Below, piece by piece: positions 36,757 to 45,847 of a DNA stretch of 64,000 nucleotides (positions are counted from its first letter, which is position 1; each line of letters begins with the position of its first letter). The notes beneath the pieces were generated by a model. The model was given only the letters and a program-made list of their open reading frames with translations. It did no database searches and had not been told where the DNA came from. This DNA is from Pontibacter ruber (GTDB taxonomy: Bacteria; Bacteroidota; Bacteroidia; Cytophagales; Hymenobacteraceae). The translations under genes and the position numbers were made by a program. Location of the stretch: positions 364,899 to 428,898 of the forward strand of contig NZ_JALPRR010000002.1 in NCBI RefSeq assembly GCF_023630205.1, given 5' to 3'.

Positions 36757-37806
36757 ATGGTTCGACCTTTATTCTTCACCCTTCTTGTAGTTTCTCTACT
36801 TCCATTTTCTGCTTCTGCCTTTGACGTAACAGCCGTGCGCGACTCGGTTGGCGTGCAGCACAAAAATGGAAAGCTGTTTGTGCAGCACAAAGTAGAGCCC
36901 AAAGAAACCCTGTATGCCCTTTCGAGGAAGTATGGCGTATCTGTAGCCCAGATCGTGGACGCTAACCCAAGTGTGCAGAAATCTATTTCGATAGGGCAGA
37001 CCGTGCTGATCCCGCGCAAAACGCCTGTTACGAATGCAGTTGCCTCTGCAGCCAAAACAACACCTGCTGTAAAAACACCTGCTGCTGCGGCACCGGCAAC
37101 TCCTGCCACTTCTGCCACAGCAACTACTGCCAGCAACCGCACCTATACGGTAAACAGCAAAGGCGAGAAGATCCACGTAGTAGAGCCCTCTCAGACACTT
37201 TTTTCTATTTCCCGCATACATAAGGTAAGCGTCGACAACATCAAGCGCTGGAACAATCTTGCTGATAACAACATCAGTGTAGGTTCAGAGCTGATCGTGG
37301 GCAAAGGCCTGGCTGCTACAGCATCTAAAAAGCCGATTTATGTGCCTGAGCCTGATGATGAAATTGCTGTACCAGCAAAACCAACGGAAACTGCAGCGCC
37401 AGTAACACCTGCACCATCTGGTCCGGTAGCTACTACAACACCAACTGCTCCTGCGCCAACTCCGGCTAAACCTGAACCGGTTGCAGTTCCTGATGAGCGA
37501 GTAGAGAAGGACGAAGTCGAAAATGCTACAGGCATCAAGAAGATTGTGGAAAGCGGTATGGCTGAAATGATTGATCCTAAAACGGATACAAACAAATACC
37601 TGGCTCTCCATAAATCAGCGCCGGTAGGCACCATCATGCAGGTAAAAAACAGCATGAACGGCCAGGTGGTGTATGTACGCGTGATCGGTAAACTGCCTGA
37701 AACCGGAGCAAACGACAAAGTAGTGGTTCGCCTTTCCAAAAAAGCTTACCAGAAGCTCGGTGCTGTTGACCAGAAGTTCAGAGTGGAATTATCTTATATG
37801 CCGTAA
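36757..37806 (+). CDS. Secreted protein with two LysM repeats and an RlpA-like C-terminus
   Basis: 349 residues. Signal peptide (LFFTLLVVSLLPFSASA), LysM 1 (QHKVEPKETLYALSRKYGVS, residues ~43-88), an Ala/Thr/Pro linker, LysM 2 (HVVEPSQTLFSISRIHKVS, ~145-190), a second Pro-rich linker, and a C-terminal double-psi barrel like RlpA (LALHKSAPVGTIMQVKNSMN, VYVRVIGKLPETGANDKVVV). It binds peptidoglycan. The RlpA-like domain lacks clear catalytic residues by eye, so enzymatic activity is uncertain. Strong terminator follows. Confidence 0.85.
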   Translation: MVRPLFFTLLVVSLLPFSASAFDVTAVRDSVGVQHKNGKLFVQHKVEPKETLYALSRKYGVSVAQIVDANPSVQKSISIGQTVLIPRKTPVTNAVASAAKTTPAVKTPAAAAPATPATSATATTASNRTYTVNSKGEKIHVVEPSQTLFSISRIHKVSVDNIKRWNNLADNNISVGSELIVGKGLAATASKKPIYVPEPDDEIAVPAKPTETAAPVTPAPSGPVATTTPTAPAPTPAKPEPVAVPDERVEKDEVENATGIKKIVESGMAEMIDPKTDTNKYLALHKSAPVGTIMQVKNSMNGQVVYVRVIGKLPETGANDKVVVRLSKKAYQKLGAVDQKFRVELSYMP

Positions 37807-37826
37807 TTAGGCTGATAAAGAATATA

Positions 37827-37865
37827 AGAGAGGGCCTAAGTTTATACTTAGGCCCTCTCTTTTTG
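37827..37865 (+). terminator. Terminator of the LysM gene
   Basis: Perfect 14-bp stem (37827-37840 with 37847-37860), loop TTTATA, followed by a T run. TATACTT spans the loop and right arm. Confidence 0.9.
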
Positions 37866-38029
37866 CAGACCTCTCCATTGTTATTTCGAACAGCAATGAG
37901 AAATCTGATTCAGCTGAGGTCTATACTTGAGACAAGCTGGCCTTGCTTCGTAGCAGCCTTACTTCCTCAGTCCTAAAAAAAGTTATTGTTTCATTCTATA
38001 CTTTGGTGCGCTCACGGCCGCGTGGCCTC

Positions 38030-38127
38030 GTCCTCGGGTTGAGCGCTGTCTATTGAAGCTGCCATCGGCTGCGCCTGCAGGCTGCCCTGCGGGCACCGCA
38101 ACAATAGAAGGCGCTCAACCCAAGGAC
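38030..38127. repeat. Intergenic imperfect palindrome, 98 bases
   Basis: Arms 38030-38055 and 38102-38127 match at 23 of 26 positions as an inverted repeat, with a GC-rich inner part that can fold again. It does not code. It is the leftmost of several repeats in the gene-free 37866-38683 gap. Confidence 0.7.
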
Positions 38128-38340
38128 TGGGAACAGATCGATAGCAGAGTGCTATGCAACCGGAACCATTTGTAGGGACAGGTCGCGACTTGCCCGTGGG
38201 ATAGCTGTAGCAATGAAATTTATACTTGAACAATAGCAGTAGGAGAAACTCCCTCCTTGAGGAGGGCAGGGAGGTGTTAATGCAAAGGCTTCTGCTGCCG
38301 CAAACAAGATCCTTTCAGGATGACAAAATAAAGAGAAGGG

Positions 38341-38472
38341 CAGTAGCAAAAGTCCCCCTTTGAAGGGGGTAGGGGGATGACCTGCAGCAACTATGAAACT
38401 TCTACTTGAAGTGTAGCAACAGCCAGTAAAGCTCCCCGCCTTAGACAAGGAGGGGCAGGGGTGGTTGGACCC
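38341..38472. repeat. Dispersed intergenic element, copy A
   Basis: Contains CCCCCTTTGAAGGGGG, a CTGCAGCA block, CAGTAAAGCTCCCC, AAGGAGGGGCAGGGG and GTGGTTGGAC in the same order as copy B at 57421-57555. A related CTCCCTCCTTGAGGAGGG palindrome lies just left at ~38247. Probably non-coding, REP-like. Confidence 0.75.
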
Positions 38473-38683
38473 GGTGTAGCACAAAAGCGAGCCTGGATAC
38501 GCGTATCCTTCCCACATCACAGGAGTGATTCCCGCACCAGTGACAAGAAATTCCTCTCCTGTTATTTGTAGAAGATATGCTAATAAAAAAGGAAGCAGGA
38601 AAACTGAACCAACAAAAGCCCATCTACAGAAGAATACAGAACTTTCTTTAACTTGTACTACTCAGTTTACCGTACTTTACCCC

Positions 38684-39460
38684 ATGAAACAAGACATTGC
38701 CGCTATCAAAGCCCTGCTCGACGACCGCGTGGAGAAGTATAACCAGCCCAGCTTCATCCCAAACGATCCGGTCTCTATCCCGCACCGTTTCACCAAGAAG
38801 CAGGACATTGAGATCAGCGGATTTTTTGCAGCCATACTTGCCTGGGGGCAGCGCAAGACCATCATCAACAACTGCATCAAACTGATGGACCTGATGGACA
38901 ACGCACCGCATGATTTTATACTTCACCACCAGGAGCAGGACTTGCCGCGTTTTCTAGGCTTTAAGCATCGCACCTTTAACGACACCGATCTGCTGTACCT
39001 GCTACACTTTTTCCAGTGGTACTATAGCCGGCACGAGAGCCTGGAAACAGCTTTTACCGGGGAGCAGAACCAATACCATACCCAGAAAGGGCGATTGATG
39101 CATTTTCACGACCTGGTGTTCAGCCTGGAGGATGCGCCGCAGCGCACGCGCAAACACATTGCCACGCCTGCACGAAAATCGGCCTGCAAGCGCCTGAACA
39201 TGTACCTTCGCTGGATGGTGCGCCAAGACAACAACGGCGTAGATTTTGGCCTCTGGCACACTATGAAGCCAGCGGACTTGGTTTGCCCCTGTGATGTGCA
39301 CGTAGAGCGGGTAGCCCGAAAACTGGGCCTGATCACGCGCAAAGGCATGGACTGGGATACAGCCGAAGAGTTGACCGACCACCTCCGGGCTTTCGACCCG
39401 ACAGACCCGGTGAAGTACGATTACGCGCTGTTTGGGCTAGGGATAGAGGAGAAGTTTTAG
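38684..39460 (+). CDS. TIGR02757 (DUF2400) family protein
   Basis: 258 residues from ATG 38684; the frame is open upstream to 38525, but that part runs through repeat DNA. Family landmarks: HRFTKKQDIEISGFFAAIL, LAWGQRKTIINN, KRLNMYLRWMVRQD, PCDVHVERVARKLGLITRK, DPTDPVKYDYALFGLG. The pattern KRLNMYLRWMVR...DxHVxRVxRxLG resembles HhH-GPD-type DNA glycosylase relatives, so a role in nucleic-acid metabolism is plausible but unproven. Monocistronic. Confidence 0.9.
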   Translation: MKQDIAAIKALLDDRVEKYNQPSFIPNDPVSIPHRFTKKQDIEISGFFAAILAWGQRKTIINNCIKLMDLMDNAPHDFILHHQEQDLPRFLGFKHRTFNDTDLLYLLHFFQWYYSRHESLETAFTGEQNQYHTQKGRLMHFHDLVFSLEDAPQRTRKHIATPARKSACKRLNMYLRWMVRQDNNGVDFGLWHTMKPADLVCPCDVHVERVARKLGLITRKGMDWDTAEELTDHLRAFDPTDPVKYDYALFGLGIEEKF

Positions 39461-39553
39461 AAGAGATAACGGACTTACCTACAATGTGGCGAAGTTATAT
39501 TATAGGTGTGGTTGGCAGCGGGTGTTTTTTTACAATTACAAATTATCTTAATA

Positions 39554-39832
39554 CTAATGTACAATTAATGGAAACAGAATTACCCACATCCCGATATAGG
39601 CAATTGCTAAAAGAGTCAAAATTTGAAAGTATGTCTTTTTCCAACCTGAAAGAGTTTTCCTAAACACGATATAAGTGATAATACCACTCCCTATGTAAGC
39701 TAGTATAAGATTCAAGGCTAAATCATTGAAGAAAGGCTTCCTCAAGAAAAACAGATAAGATATGACAACTAAGCAACCCGCAATTACATGAATTACACTT
39801 AGTAGTCTCTGTATATAAAATTTAACTTCCAA
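39554..39832 (-). CDS. Small hypothetical membrane protein
   Basis: 92 residues with three hydrophobic helices (VIHVIAGCLVVISYLFFL, LALNLILAYIGSGIITYIVF, ILTLLAIAYIGMWVILF). Family not recognised. Low GC compared with neighbouring genes, like the 39974 gene on the same strand; the two may have arrived together. Confidence 0.55.
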   Translation of the reverse strand: MEVKFYIQRLLSVIHVIAGCLVVISYLFFLRKPFFNDLALNLILAYIGSGIITYIVFRKTLSGWKKTYFQILTLLAIAYIGMWVILFPLIVH

Positions 39833-39973
39833 TTTCTCCTTCTTTAATGATTTGGACTCTAGTCACTTCTTAATCAACCCTATTGACAAATCTTTTTTCA
39901 TACTTAAACTTACTGCCAACGTCTGGGCTAAAGTACGTTTATGCGCTTTAGCTTTTGTTGGCAAAGGTTATTT

Positions 39974-40654
39974 TTACTTTATATCAGTTTCAAAAGCTTC
40001 AGTCTGGACTCTTGTATATCTGTCAGGTTCTAAAGTAAGAACTAGGGCTGTATCAATTAATGCTGTCAAATCTTTAGAGTAGTATTGCATTTCGCCTACC
40101 TTCTCCGATGGCACAACTTCAAAATTTAAAGTATGAATTTCCTTCCCCTGAAGACAGCATACCTTGCCTTTACCCCAAAAAGCTGAGTGGTTAAAACCGA
40201 CTAGCCGTTCTTTGATATCGTTACCGTCACTATCGAATACAACTGGCTCTGTATAAGTCTTTTCAAAAGTCCATTGGTTTATATAACCGATTCCATTGCT
40301 ATCAATATTTAAAATATTTTCATCAACGTTTGCCAAAACAAGGGTAACTTTTCCAGTAAAGCCTTTGGGTACTATAATCTCCAAAGTCGGAGAGTACAAT
40401 TTGTAATGAAACACCAAGAATGAAATTATTGTAGCAACTGAAAACAGAGTAAAAAAGGAATACTTTTTAGTTACTAATCTCAAAATGCCAGCAACAACCA
40501 AACACCCGAGGACTATGGCAACCAAAAGCATACTTCCTAAAAACAAACCAGATAAAATCATTCCGCCTGGTACATAGCATAACTTCACAAGCAAGCTGAT
40601 TGCCAGAAAAGCGGCTAGAAGTCCAGTAATAATTTTTAGTTTTCTGTCATTCAT
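39974..40654 (-). CDS. Hypothetical membrane-anchored protein
   Basis: 226 residues from the ATG at 40654 (an ATG four codons upstream is also possible). Three N-terminal membrane helices (residues ~10-95) are followed by a soluble domain (LEIIVPKGFTGKVTLVLANV, FNHSAFWGKGKVCCLQGKEIH). The segment IIVPKGFTGKV resembles a beta-sandwich motif found in several Bacteroidota hypothetical proteins. AT-rich compared with neighbours. Function unknown. Confidence 0.6.
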   Translation of the reverse strand: MNDRKLKIITGLLAAFLAISLLVKLCYVPGGMILSGLFLGSMLLVAIVLGCLVVAGILRLVTKKYSFFTLFSVATIISFLVFHYKLYSPTLEIIVPKGFTGKVTLVLANVDENILNIDSNGIGYINQWTFEKTYTEPVVFDSDGNDIKERLVGFNHSAFWGKGKVCCLQGKEIHTLNFEVVPSEKVGEMQYYSKDLTALIDTALVLTLEPDRYTRVQTEAFETDIK

Positions 40655-40715
40655 AATCATTGCCAACTACTGTATAGCAGTAAACCTACGTTTATCCGCA
40701 CTATATAAAGTATAA

Positions 40716-41171
40716 CTAGGCTTCCACTGCAATCTTCAGTACTACTTTTCTTACCACGCGATCACCTGTCACCATTGCAGCATGGGCATCGTCGGGGTAG
40801 AAGATGGTGAAGGAACCCGCCGGTACATCAAACCAGTTGCTGGTCTTGTCAGGAAAGAAAGCGGCTTCGCGTTCTTCGTTGTAAGGGTCGTTGGGTTCAG
40901 CGCATAAAGCCAGGTCTTTCCAGCCCATGTGGTCGGTGCCGGAAATCACGTATTGGATATCGATGTACTTGCGGTGCACCTCCAGTTTATACGCGTCTTT
41001 CGCTACGCCAGCACCTTCCGAAATAATAGCAAACAGCTTTCTGTCTTCAATTTCGTGTACACCGGTTTCTATAGTTGCCAGGTTAGTTTCCTGTAAGAAC
41101 TTAAAAGCTTGTGCAAAAAGCGGGTGCAGGCAAGTATAGCGGCTGGCGTTGCTGAGTTTATCGAGAACCAT
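40716..41171 (-). CDS. YhcH/YjgK/YiaL family (DUF386) protein
   Basis: 151 residues, the family length. Cupin-like sheet with RKYIDIQYVISGTDHMGW and FTIFYPDDAHAAMV, the two His-containing metal-site segments, and VRKVVLKIAVE at the end. Members are thought to act on sugar acids or galactosides, possibly as isomerases; the substrate here is unknown. Cytoplasmic. Purine-rich repeat patch immediately upstream. Confidence 0.9.
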   Translation of the reverse strand: MVLDKLSNASRYTCLHPLFAQAFKFLQETNLATIETGVHEIEDRKLFAIISEGAGVAKDAYKLEVHRKYIDIQYVISGTDHMGWKDLALCAEPNDPYNEEREAAFFPDKTSNWFDVPAGSFTIFYPDDAHAAMVTGDRVVRKVVLKIAVEA

Positions 41172-41215
41172 GGGAGTTAAAGAGTTAGAGAGTTTGGGAG
41201 TTAGAAAGTTAGAGA
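41172..41215. repeat. Purine-rich repeat patch
   Basis: GAGTTAAAGAGTTAGAGAG and GAGTTAGAAAGTTAGAGAG runs, the same family as at 32034 and 47513. Confidence 0.65.
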
Positions 41216-41307
41216 GGTTAATGGTTCTTTGTCTTTTGTCAAAAATTCCTTTGTCAAGAAGTGGATTTCAGCGAACGAAACACCTGCTCAAACTTGTTTA
41301 AATATGT

Positions 41308-41315
41308 TAATTTTG
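41308..41315 (+). promoter_or_regulatory. -7 box of the mutS2 promoter
   Basis: TAATTTTG matches TAnnTTTG exactly and lies 22 bases before the TTG start. Confidence 0.5.
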
Positions 41316-41337
41316 CCTTAAATCTAAGAGATAAGAA

Positions 41338-43749
41338 TTGATCTATCCAGAAAACTTTGAAATAAAAATAGGGTTTGCACAAGTGCGCGAGATGCTCTCG
41401 GAGCTGTGCCTGAGTCCGCTGGGTCGCCAGTTTGTAAACCGCATGCAGTTCCTGAACCGGCACGACCTGGTGCAGCGACTGCTGGAACAAACAAACGAAT
41501 TTAAACAACTACTGGAGTCTGACGCCGAGATTCCGCTGAGCCACTATTTCGACGTAACCGCTTACCTTGACCGTGCTGCACTCGAAGGGACTTTCCTTGA
41601 TGTGATTCAGTTCTTCGAGATCAAGATGTCGTTGCGTACTATTCGCGACTCCCTGCGCTTTATATCGGGTGCCGAAGAAGGTAAGTATGAAGCCCTGAAA
41701 GCACTGGGTGCCAACGTAACGGTAGAGCGCTCGCTGATCGCTGCCCTGGATAAGGTGGTAGACGATGCCGGTGCCGTTCGCGACGATGCCACACCGGAAC
41801 TACAGCGCCTGAAGCGTGACCTGATCGCGCAGCAGGGCGTGCTTCGCAAAACGATCAGCTCCATCATCCGACATGCCAAAAACGAGGGCTGGACACCGGG
41901 CGATGCCGAGCCAACCATCCGTGGCGGCCGTCTGGTTATACCTGTAATTGCCGAGCACAAGCGCCGTATCAAAGGTCTGATTCACGACGAGTCGAACACC
42001 GGCCAGACAGTATACATTGAGCCGGAGTCTATTTTCGAACTCAACAACGATATCAAGGACCTGGACAATGCATATCATCGCGAGCTCATCCGTATCCTGA
42101 CCGGCCTGACAAATATGTTGCGTCACCACATACCGGAGCTGCGCAAGGCGTACCAGTACCTGGGCCTGCTGGACTTTATCCGGGCCAAGGCGGCCTTTGC
42201 GCGTCGTGTGGAGGCAACTATGCCGAAACTGCAGAAGTTTCCGCACATCAACTGGAAACAAGCCATACACCCGCTGCTGTACTTATCTCACAGGCAGATG
42301 GGCAAACCAACTGTGCCGATGGACCTGGAGCTGAGCCGCGACCAGCGTATACTTCTGATTTCTGGTCCGAACGCCGGTGGTAAATCGGTAAGCTTAAAAA
42401 CTGTAGGCCTGGTGCAGTACATGCTGCAAACGGGTATGCTGATTCCGGTAGCCGATGGATCGGAGGCAGGCATCTTCCACGACATCTTTATCGATATCGG
42501 GGATGAGCAGTCGATCGAGAACGACCTGAGTACCTATAGCTCGCACCTGACCAACATGAAAAAGTTTGTGACGGTGGCCGATAACAAAAGCCTGGTGCTG
42601 ATAGACGAATTTGGTACGGGTACTGAGCCGGTGCTGGGTGGCGCTATTGCCGAGGCTGTGCTGCAGAACCTGAACGACAGCAAGGTGTTTGGCGTAATCA
42701 CGACGCACTATACCAACCTGAAGAACTTTGCCGAGCGTACGCCGGGCATTGTGAACGGAGCCATGCGCTACGACCACAAGAACCTGGCCCCGTTGTATCA
42801 ACTGGAGATCGGTAAGCCGGGCTCCTCGTTTGCCATCGAGATTGCCCGTAAGATCGGTTTGCCGAAGCACATCGTGGACAAAGCCAGCAGCCTGGTAGGT
42901 AAGGACAAGATCCGCTACGACCGATTGCTGGAAGAGCTGGAAACCGAAAAGCAGGAGCTGGAGAAGAAACTGGCTGAGGCAACCAAACTGGAGCAGAAGC
43001 TGAAGCGCAACGTGAAAGAGTACAACGACCTGAAGAACTTCCTGGAGGAGAGCAAGCAGGACATCATGCGCGAAGCCAAAGGCAAAGCCAAGCTGTTGCT
43101 GAAAGACGCGAACCAGAAGATCGAGTCTACCATTCAGCAGATCAAGCAGAGCCAGGCCGAGAAGGAGCAGACCAAGCAGGCGCGCCGCGAACTGGAAACG
43201 TTTGCTACAGATGTAATCCGTAAAGAAGAGCCACGCCCGGCCTACAAACGCGCCGCCGCCGCTGCCGGAGGTCCGTTAAAAGAAGGCGATAACGTGTCGC
43301 TGATCGGGCAGGATTCGGTAGGGCAGATCGTAGGTCTGAAAGGCAAAACCGCTGAAGTAATGTTTGGTGGCCTGAAGACCATTGTGAAGGTGGATAACCT
43401 GGAGCGCGTGGATGCACAGGCGGCAAAGCAGAAAAAAGCCGCTGCCAAAGTTGACGCCGCAGAAGGCTATACCCGCGGCATGAACATCACGCAACGCATG
43501 GCTGACTTTGGCAGCACCTTGGATATCCGCGGAGAGTATGCCGAAGACGCCCTGACCAAGGTGATGAACTTTACCGACGAAGCGATCATGCTGGGTATAC
43601 CGGAGATCAAGATCATTCACGGCCGTGGCAATGGTATACTTCGCCAGGTAGTTAGAGACTACTTATACTCGGTGCCGGAAGTTGCCAGCCTGAGCAGCGA
43701 AGCCGAAGAGCGGGGAGGCGACGGTGCTACCCTGGCCGTACTAAAGTAA
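41338..43749 (+). CDS. mutS2: MutS2 family ATPase/endonuclease
   Basis: 803 residues starting with TTG (MIYPENFEIKIGFAQVREML); an in-frame stop two codons upstream excludes an earlier start. Core and clamp domains (~1-310), ATPase with Walker A GPNAGGKSVSLKT, Walker B region LVLIDEFGTGTEP and the signature EQSIENDLSTYSSHL, then a long coiled coil (~520-620), a KOW-like segment (LIGQDSVGQIVGLKGK) and a C-terminal Smr nuclease domain (LDIRGEYAEDAL, IIHGRGNGILRQ). It acts on branched DNA to suppress recombination and/or on stalled ribosomes. Complete and intact. Confidence 0.97.
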   Translation: MIYPENFEIKIGFAQVREMLSELCLSPLGRQFVNRMQFLNRHDLVQRLLEQTNEFKQLLESDAEIPLSHYFDVTAYLDRAALEGTFLDVIQFFEIKMSLRTIRDSLRFISGAEEGKYEALKALGANVTVERSLIAALDKVVDDAGAVRDDATPELQRLKRDLIAQQGVLRKTISSIIRHAKNEGWTPGDAEPTIRGGRLVIPVIAEHKRRIKGLIHDESNTGQTVYIEPESIFELNNDIKDLDNAYHRELIRILTGLTNMLRHHIPELRKAYQYLGLLDFIRAKAAFARRVEATMPKLQKFPHINWKQAIHPLLYLSHRQMGKPTVPMDLELSRDQRILLISGPNAGGKSVSLKTVGLVQYMLQTGMLIPVADGSEAGIFHDIFIDIGDEQSIENDLSTYSSHLTNMKKFVTVADNKSLVLIDEFGTGTEPVLGGAIAEAVLQNLNDSKVFGVITTHYTNLKNFAERTPGIVNGAMRYDHKNLAPLYQLEIGKPGSSFAIEIARKIGLPKHIVDKASSLVGKDKIRYDRLLEELETEKQELEKKLAEATKLEQKLKRNVKEYNDLKNFLEESKQDIMREAKGKAKLLLKDANQKIESTIQQIKQSQAEKEQTKQARRELETFATDVIRKEEPRPAYKRAAAAAGGPLKEGDNVSLIGQDSVGQIVGLKGKTAEVMFGGLKTIVKVDNLERVDAQAAKQKKAAAKVDAAEGYTRGMNITQRMADFGSTLDIRGEYAEDALTKVMNFTDEAIMLGIPEIKIIHGRGNGILRQVVRDYLYSVPEVASLSSEAEERGGDGATLAVLK

Positions 43750-43759
43750 AGTATTAAGT

Positions 43760-43806
43760 ATACCAATAAAAAAGGCTCCCGGTCAGGGAGCCTTTTTTAT
43801 TGGTAT
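43760..43806. terminator. Bidirectional terminator with perfect 21-bp stem
   Basis: Bases 43760-43780 pair perfectly with 43786-43806 around GGTCA, between mutS2 (+) and the lipoprotein array (-). AAGTATA sits at its left edge. Confidence 0.9.
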
Positions 43807-43813
43807 CGTTCTC

Positions 43814-44251
43814 TTACTTAATAAATCTCATCTCGATCGTGATCTTTTCACCATCTTCTTCAAAAGTAGCAGCTATATCTAGGTTGTCTTTGGTCAATCG
43901 TTTGATGTCAGTATCCTGGCTTAGGAAAGCGAAAGCAATCTGCTGGTCGTTGTTCTTTAGATCCCAGGTACCAGATTCGGTCTCTTTCTCATCGCCTACT
44001 GTATAGATGGCAGTATACGTTCTATCCTTCTCAAATTTTAACGTGGTGCCTTTAATATCTATGAAATAGTCTATCACATAAGGGTTATTGGTAGCCTCAA
44101 CGCCATCTATGTAGAGTTTGTCGCCGCGCCAGGTCTGGGCCGTTAGCAAGTCTCTTTTGCTTGGCTCCGCGTCATCGTCTTTACCACAGCTAGCAAGCGT
44201 AAGCAACATAAAAGCAGCAAACAGGAAAGAGAGCAGTCTAAATTTGTTCAT
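43814..44251 (-). CDS. Lipocalin-like lipoprotein 1 of a tandem array
   Basis: 145 residues. Lipobox TLASC followed by GKDDDAEPS, then RDLLTAQTWRGDKLYIDG and the array hallmark ESGTWDLKNNDQQI, ending in ITIEMRFIK. The strand pattern (FEKDRTYTAIYTVG) suggests a small beta barrel of the lipocalin-like lipoprotein type. The acidic run after the Cys resembles the surface-export signal of Bacteroidota lipoproteins, so surface exposure is inferred. It is the last member on the minus strand, next to the mutS2 terminator. Confidence 0.75.
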   Translation of the reverse strand: MNKFRLLSFLFAAFMLLTLASCGKDDDAEPSKRDLLTAQTWRGDKLYIDGVEATNNPYVIDYFIDIKGTTLKFEKDRTYTAIYTVGDEKETESGTWDLKNNDQQIAFAFLSQDTDIKRLTKDNLDIAATFEEDGEKITIEMRFIK

Positions 44252-44361
44252 CAGAAAAATATAAATTTGGATTAAATAGTTCGAACACTATATAGAACCA
44301 AATTTATGTAAACATTGCACTCTTACAAAGTTAATAGCAAAAAGATTGAAATCTGAAAAAG

Positions 44362-44390
44362 AAAAGGCTCCTTGTAAAGGAGCCTTTTTT
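44362..44390 (-). terminator. Terminator after lipoprotein 2
   Basis: Perfect 12-bp stem AAAAGGCTCCTT/AAGGAGCCTTTT with a 3-base loop, 16 bases downstream of the stop. Confidence 0.85.
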
Positions 44391-44406
44391 GTCGGAGCTG
44401 TAGTTT

Positions 44407-44844
44407 TTAGCGCCTGAATCGGATTTCGCCTTCCATCGTTCCATTATCAGTTTCTATCTCTCCTTCCAGAAAGAGCTCGCTGTTATCAAGTTTATTGATT
44501 ACTGCCGTCAACTCGTTATCCTGATCACCTTTGTCAAAGAGGATAGCCTGTTCGTTGTTGGTAAACTCCCATGTCCCTGAATCCTGGCTGCCATCAACAG
44601 CAGTGGCGGTATAAGTACCGTCATCTTTAAAGGTGATTTTCATATCACTTATGTTGAGACCAGCTGCGACAAGTAATGGTGTCATATCCTGGTTGCCCTG
44701 GTAAAGACCAAAAGCAGTCCACTGTCCTGAAGTTAATAGCTCCCTTCTGGATGGTTCAGCATCGTCATCATCGTCGTCGCAGCTTACAAGTGGAACTATC
44801 AGAACAGAAAGAAAAAGAAAAAATAGTAATCGTAGATTTTTCAT
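44407..44844 (-). CDS. Lipocalin-like lipoprotein 2 of a tandem array
   Basis: 145 residues. Lipobox PLVSC followed by DDDDDDAEPS, RRELLTSGQWTAFGLY, TFKDDGTYTATAV, SGTWEFTNNEQAILFDKG and EGEIRFRR. It is closest to lipoprotein 3 (both have WEF.NNEQ.I.FDKG). Same predicted location and fold as member 1. Confidence 0.75.
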   Translation of the reverse strand: MKNLRLLFFLFLSVLIVPLVSCDDDDDDAEPSRRELLTSGQWTAFGLYQGNQDMTPLLVAAGLNISDMKITFKDDGTYTATAVDGSQDSGTWEFTNNEQAILFDKGDQDNELTAVINKLDNSELFLEGEIETDNGTMEGEIRFRR

Positions 44845-45170
44845 AATGCTAAAATTTTAAGTGGGGAAAGAGTTAAAAGGAGTTTTATGCAAGTCAGATG
44901 CTTATATTTTATATAAGTATAGTTACAAAAATTAACGCTGTAGCTCAGTTTATGTTGCTGATTATGTATATCTAAAAAAATGATACTTTGCAGTTTTAAG
45001 TGTAGATAATTATAGGAGAGTAGAACGCAGACAGTAAAGAGAAGTTTATGTAATTAAGTGTAAGTATAAAAGTACAGGGGCGGATACTTCAGAGTTGTAA
45101 AGCAGAATAGATTGATTATTGGATGATCGCTTAAACATACTACCGGTTCAGGTCTTGGGTATACTTTAAA

Positions 45171-45204
45171 ACAAGAGGGGCTCTCGATTGAGAGCCCCTC
45201 TTGT
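45171..45204 (-). terminator. Terminator after lipoprotein 3
   Basis: Perfect 15-bp stem around a GATT loop, 11 bases downstream of the stop. Confidence 0.85.
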
Positions 45205-45214
45205 TCTTGCGTCA

Positions 45215-45634
45215 TCAGCGTAGGAACCGGAATTCAAGAATCGTCCCTTGAAAATCCTGCTCATAATAAAACTCGGTTGCTGTGAGTCTTGTTACATTAA
45301 CAGTCAACTCATTATTAGTGCCTTTATCAAATATAATATCCTGCTCATTATTGGCAAACTCCCAAGTGCCCACTATCGTGCGCCCCAAGGTTTCTCTGTA
45401 CTCCCCGTTTTTGTCGAACCGGGTGGTCAGATCCTTGATTTCAAATTGAGCAGAGTCTCGCAGAAATTGTGAGACGTCCTGGCCCTGGTAATAAACGCTA
45501 TTGCCCGTCCACAATCCGGCAGTCAGTAGGTCGGTTCTGCTCGGGTCCTTATCCTCGTCATCATCATCGCAGCTTGCCAAGGTTACTACAAAAAACGACA
45601 GGAACAGCAAGGTGATTAGTCTTAGGTTTTTCAT
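45215..45634 (-). CDS. Lipocalin-like lipoprotein 3 of a tandem array
   Basis: 139 residues. Lipobox TLASC followed by DDDDEDKDPS, RTDLLTAGLWTGNSVYY, RFDKNGEYRETLG, GTWEFANNEQDIIFDKG and LEFRFLR. It shares the start MKNLRLI.LLFLS with lipoprotein 2, a sign that the pair duplicated most recently. Confidence 0.75.
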   Translation of the reverse strand: MKNLRLITLLFLSFFVVTLASCDDDDEDKDPSRTDLLTAGLWTGNSVYYQGQDVSQFLRDSAQFEIKDLTTRFDKNGEYRETLGRTIVGTWEFANNEQDIIFDKGTNNELTVNVTRLTATEFYYEQDFQGTILEFRFLR

Positions 45635-45789
45635 AGGAAGTATCTGTTTAAAATGAGATTAGGTATGTATACGGAAAAAGAAGGGGATGTACAGATTTAT
45701 CTTAAAACATTTCAATATCCGGCATATGCCTGTGAGATAGGCTCTGTTAGGATACAAGCAGATACTTTCCTGCAACGATGACTATCAAA

Positions 45790-45824
45790 ACAAAAGGCTA
45801 CCCGTTTAAGTAGGTAGCCTTTGT
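45790..45824 (-). terminator. Terminator after lipoprotein 4
   Basis: Stem AAAGGCTACC/GGTAGCCTTT with flanking ACA/TGT pairing, 23 bases downstream of the stop. Confidence 0.8.
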
Positions 45825-45847
45825 ATTATTCATCTCATCAGAGTGCT

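Noticed and set aside
38525..38683. N-terminal extension of the TIGR02757 protein
   Set aside because: The extension runs through intergenic repeat DNA and has no family similarity; the ATG at 38684 begins the conserved part.
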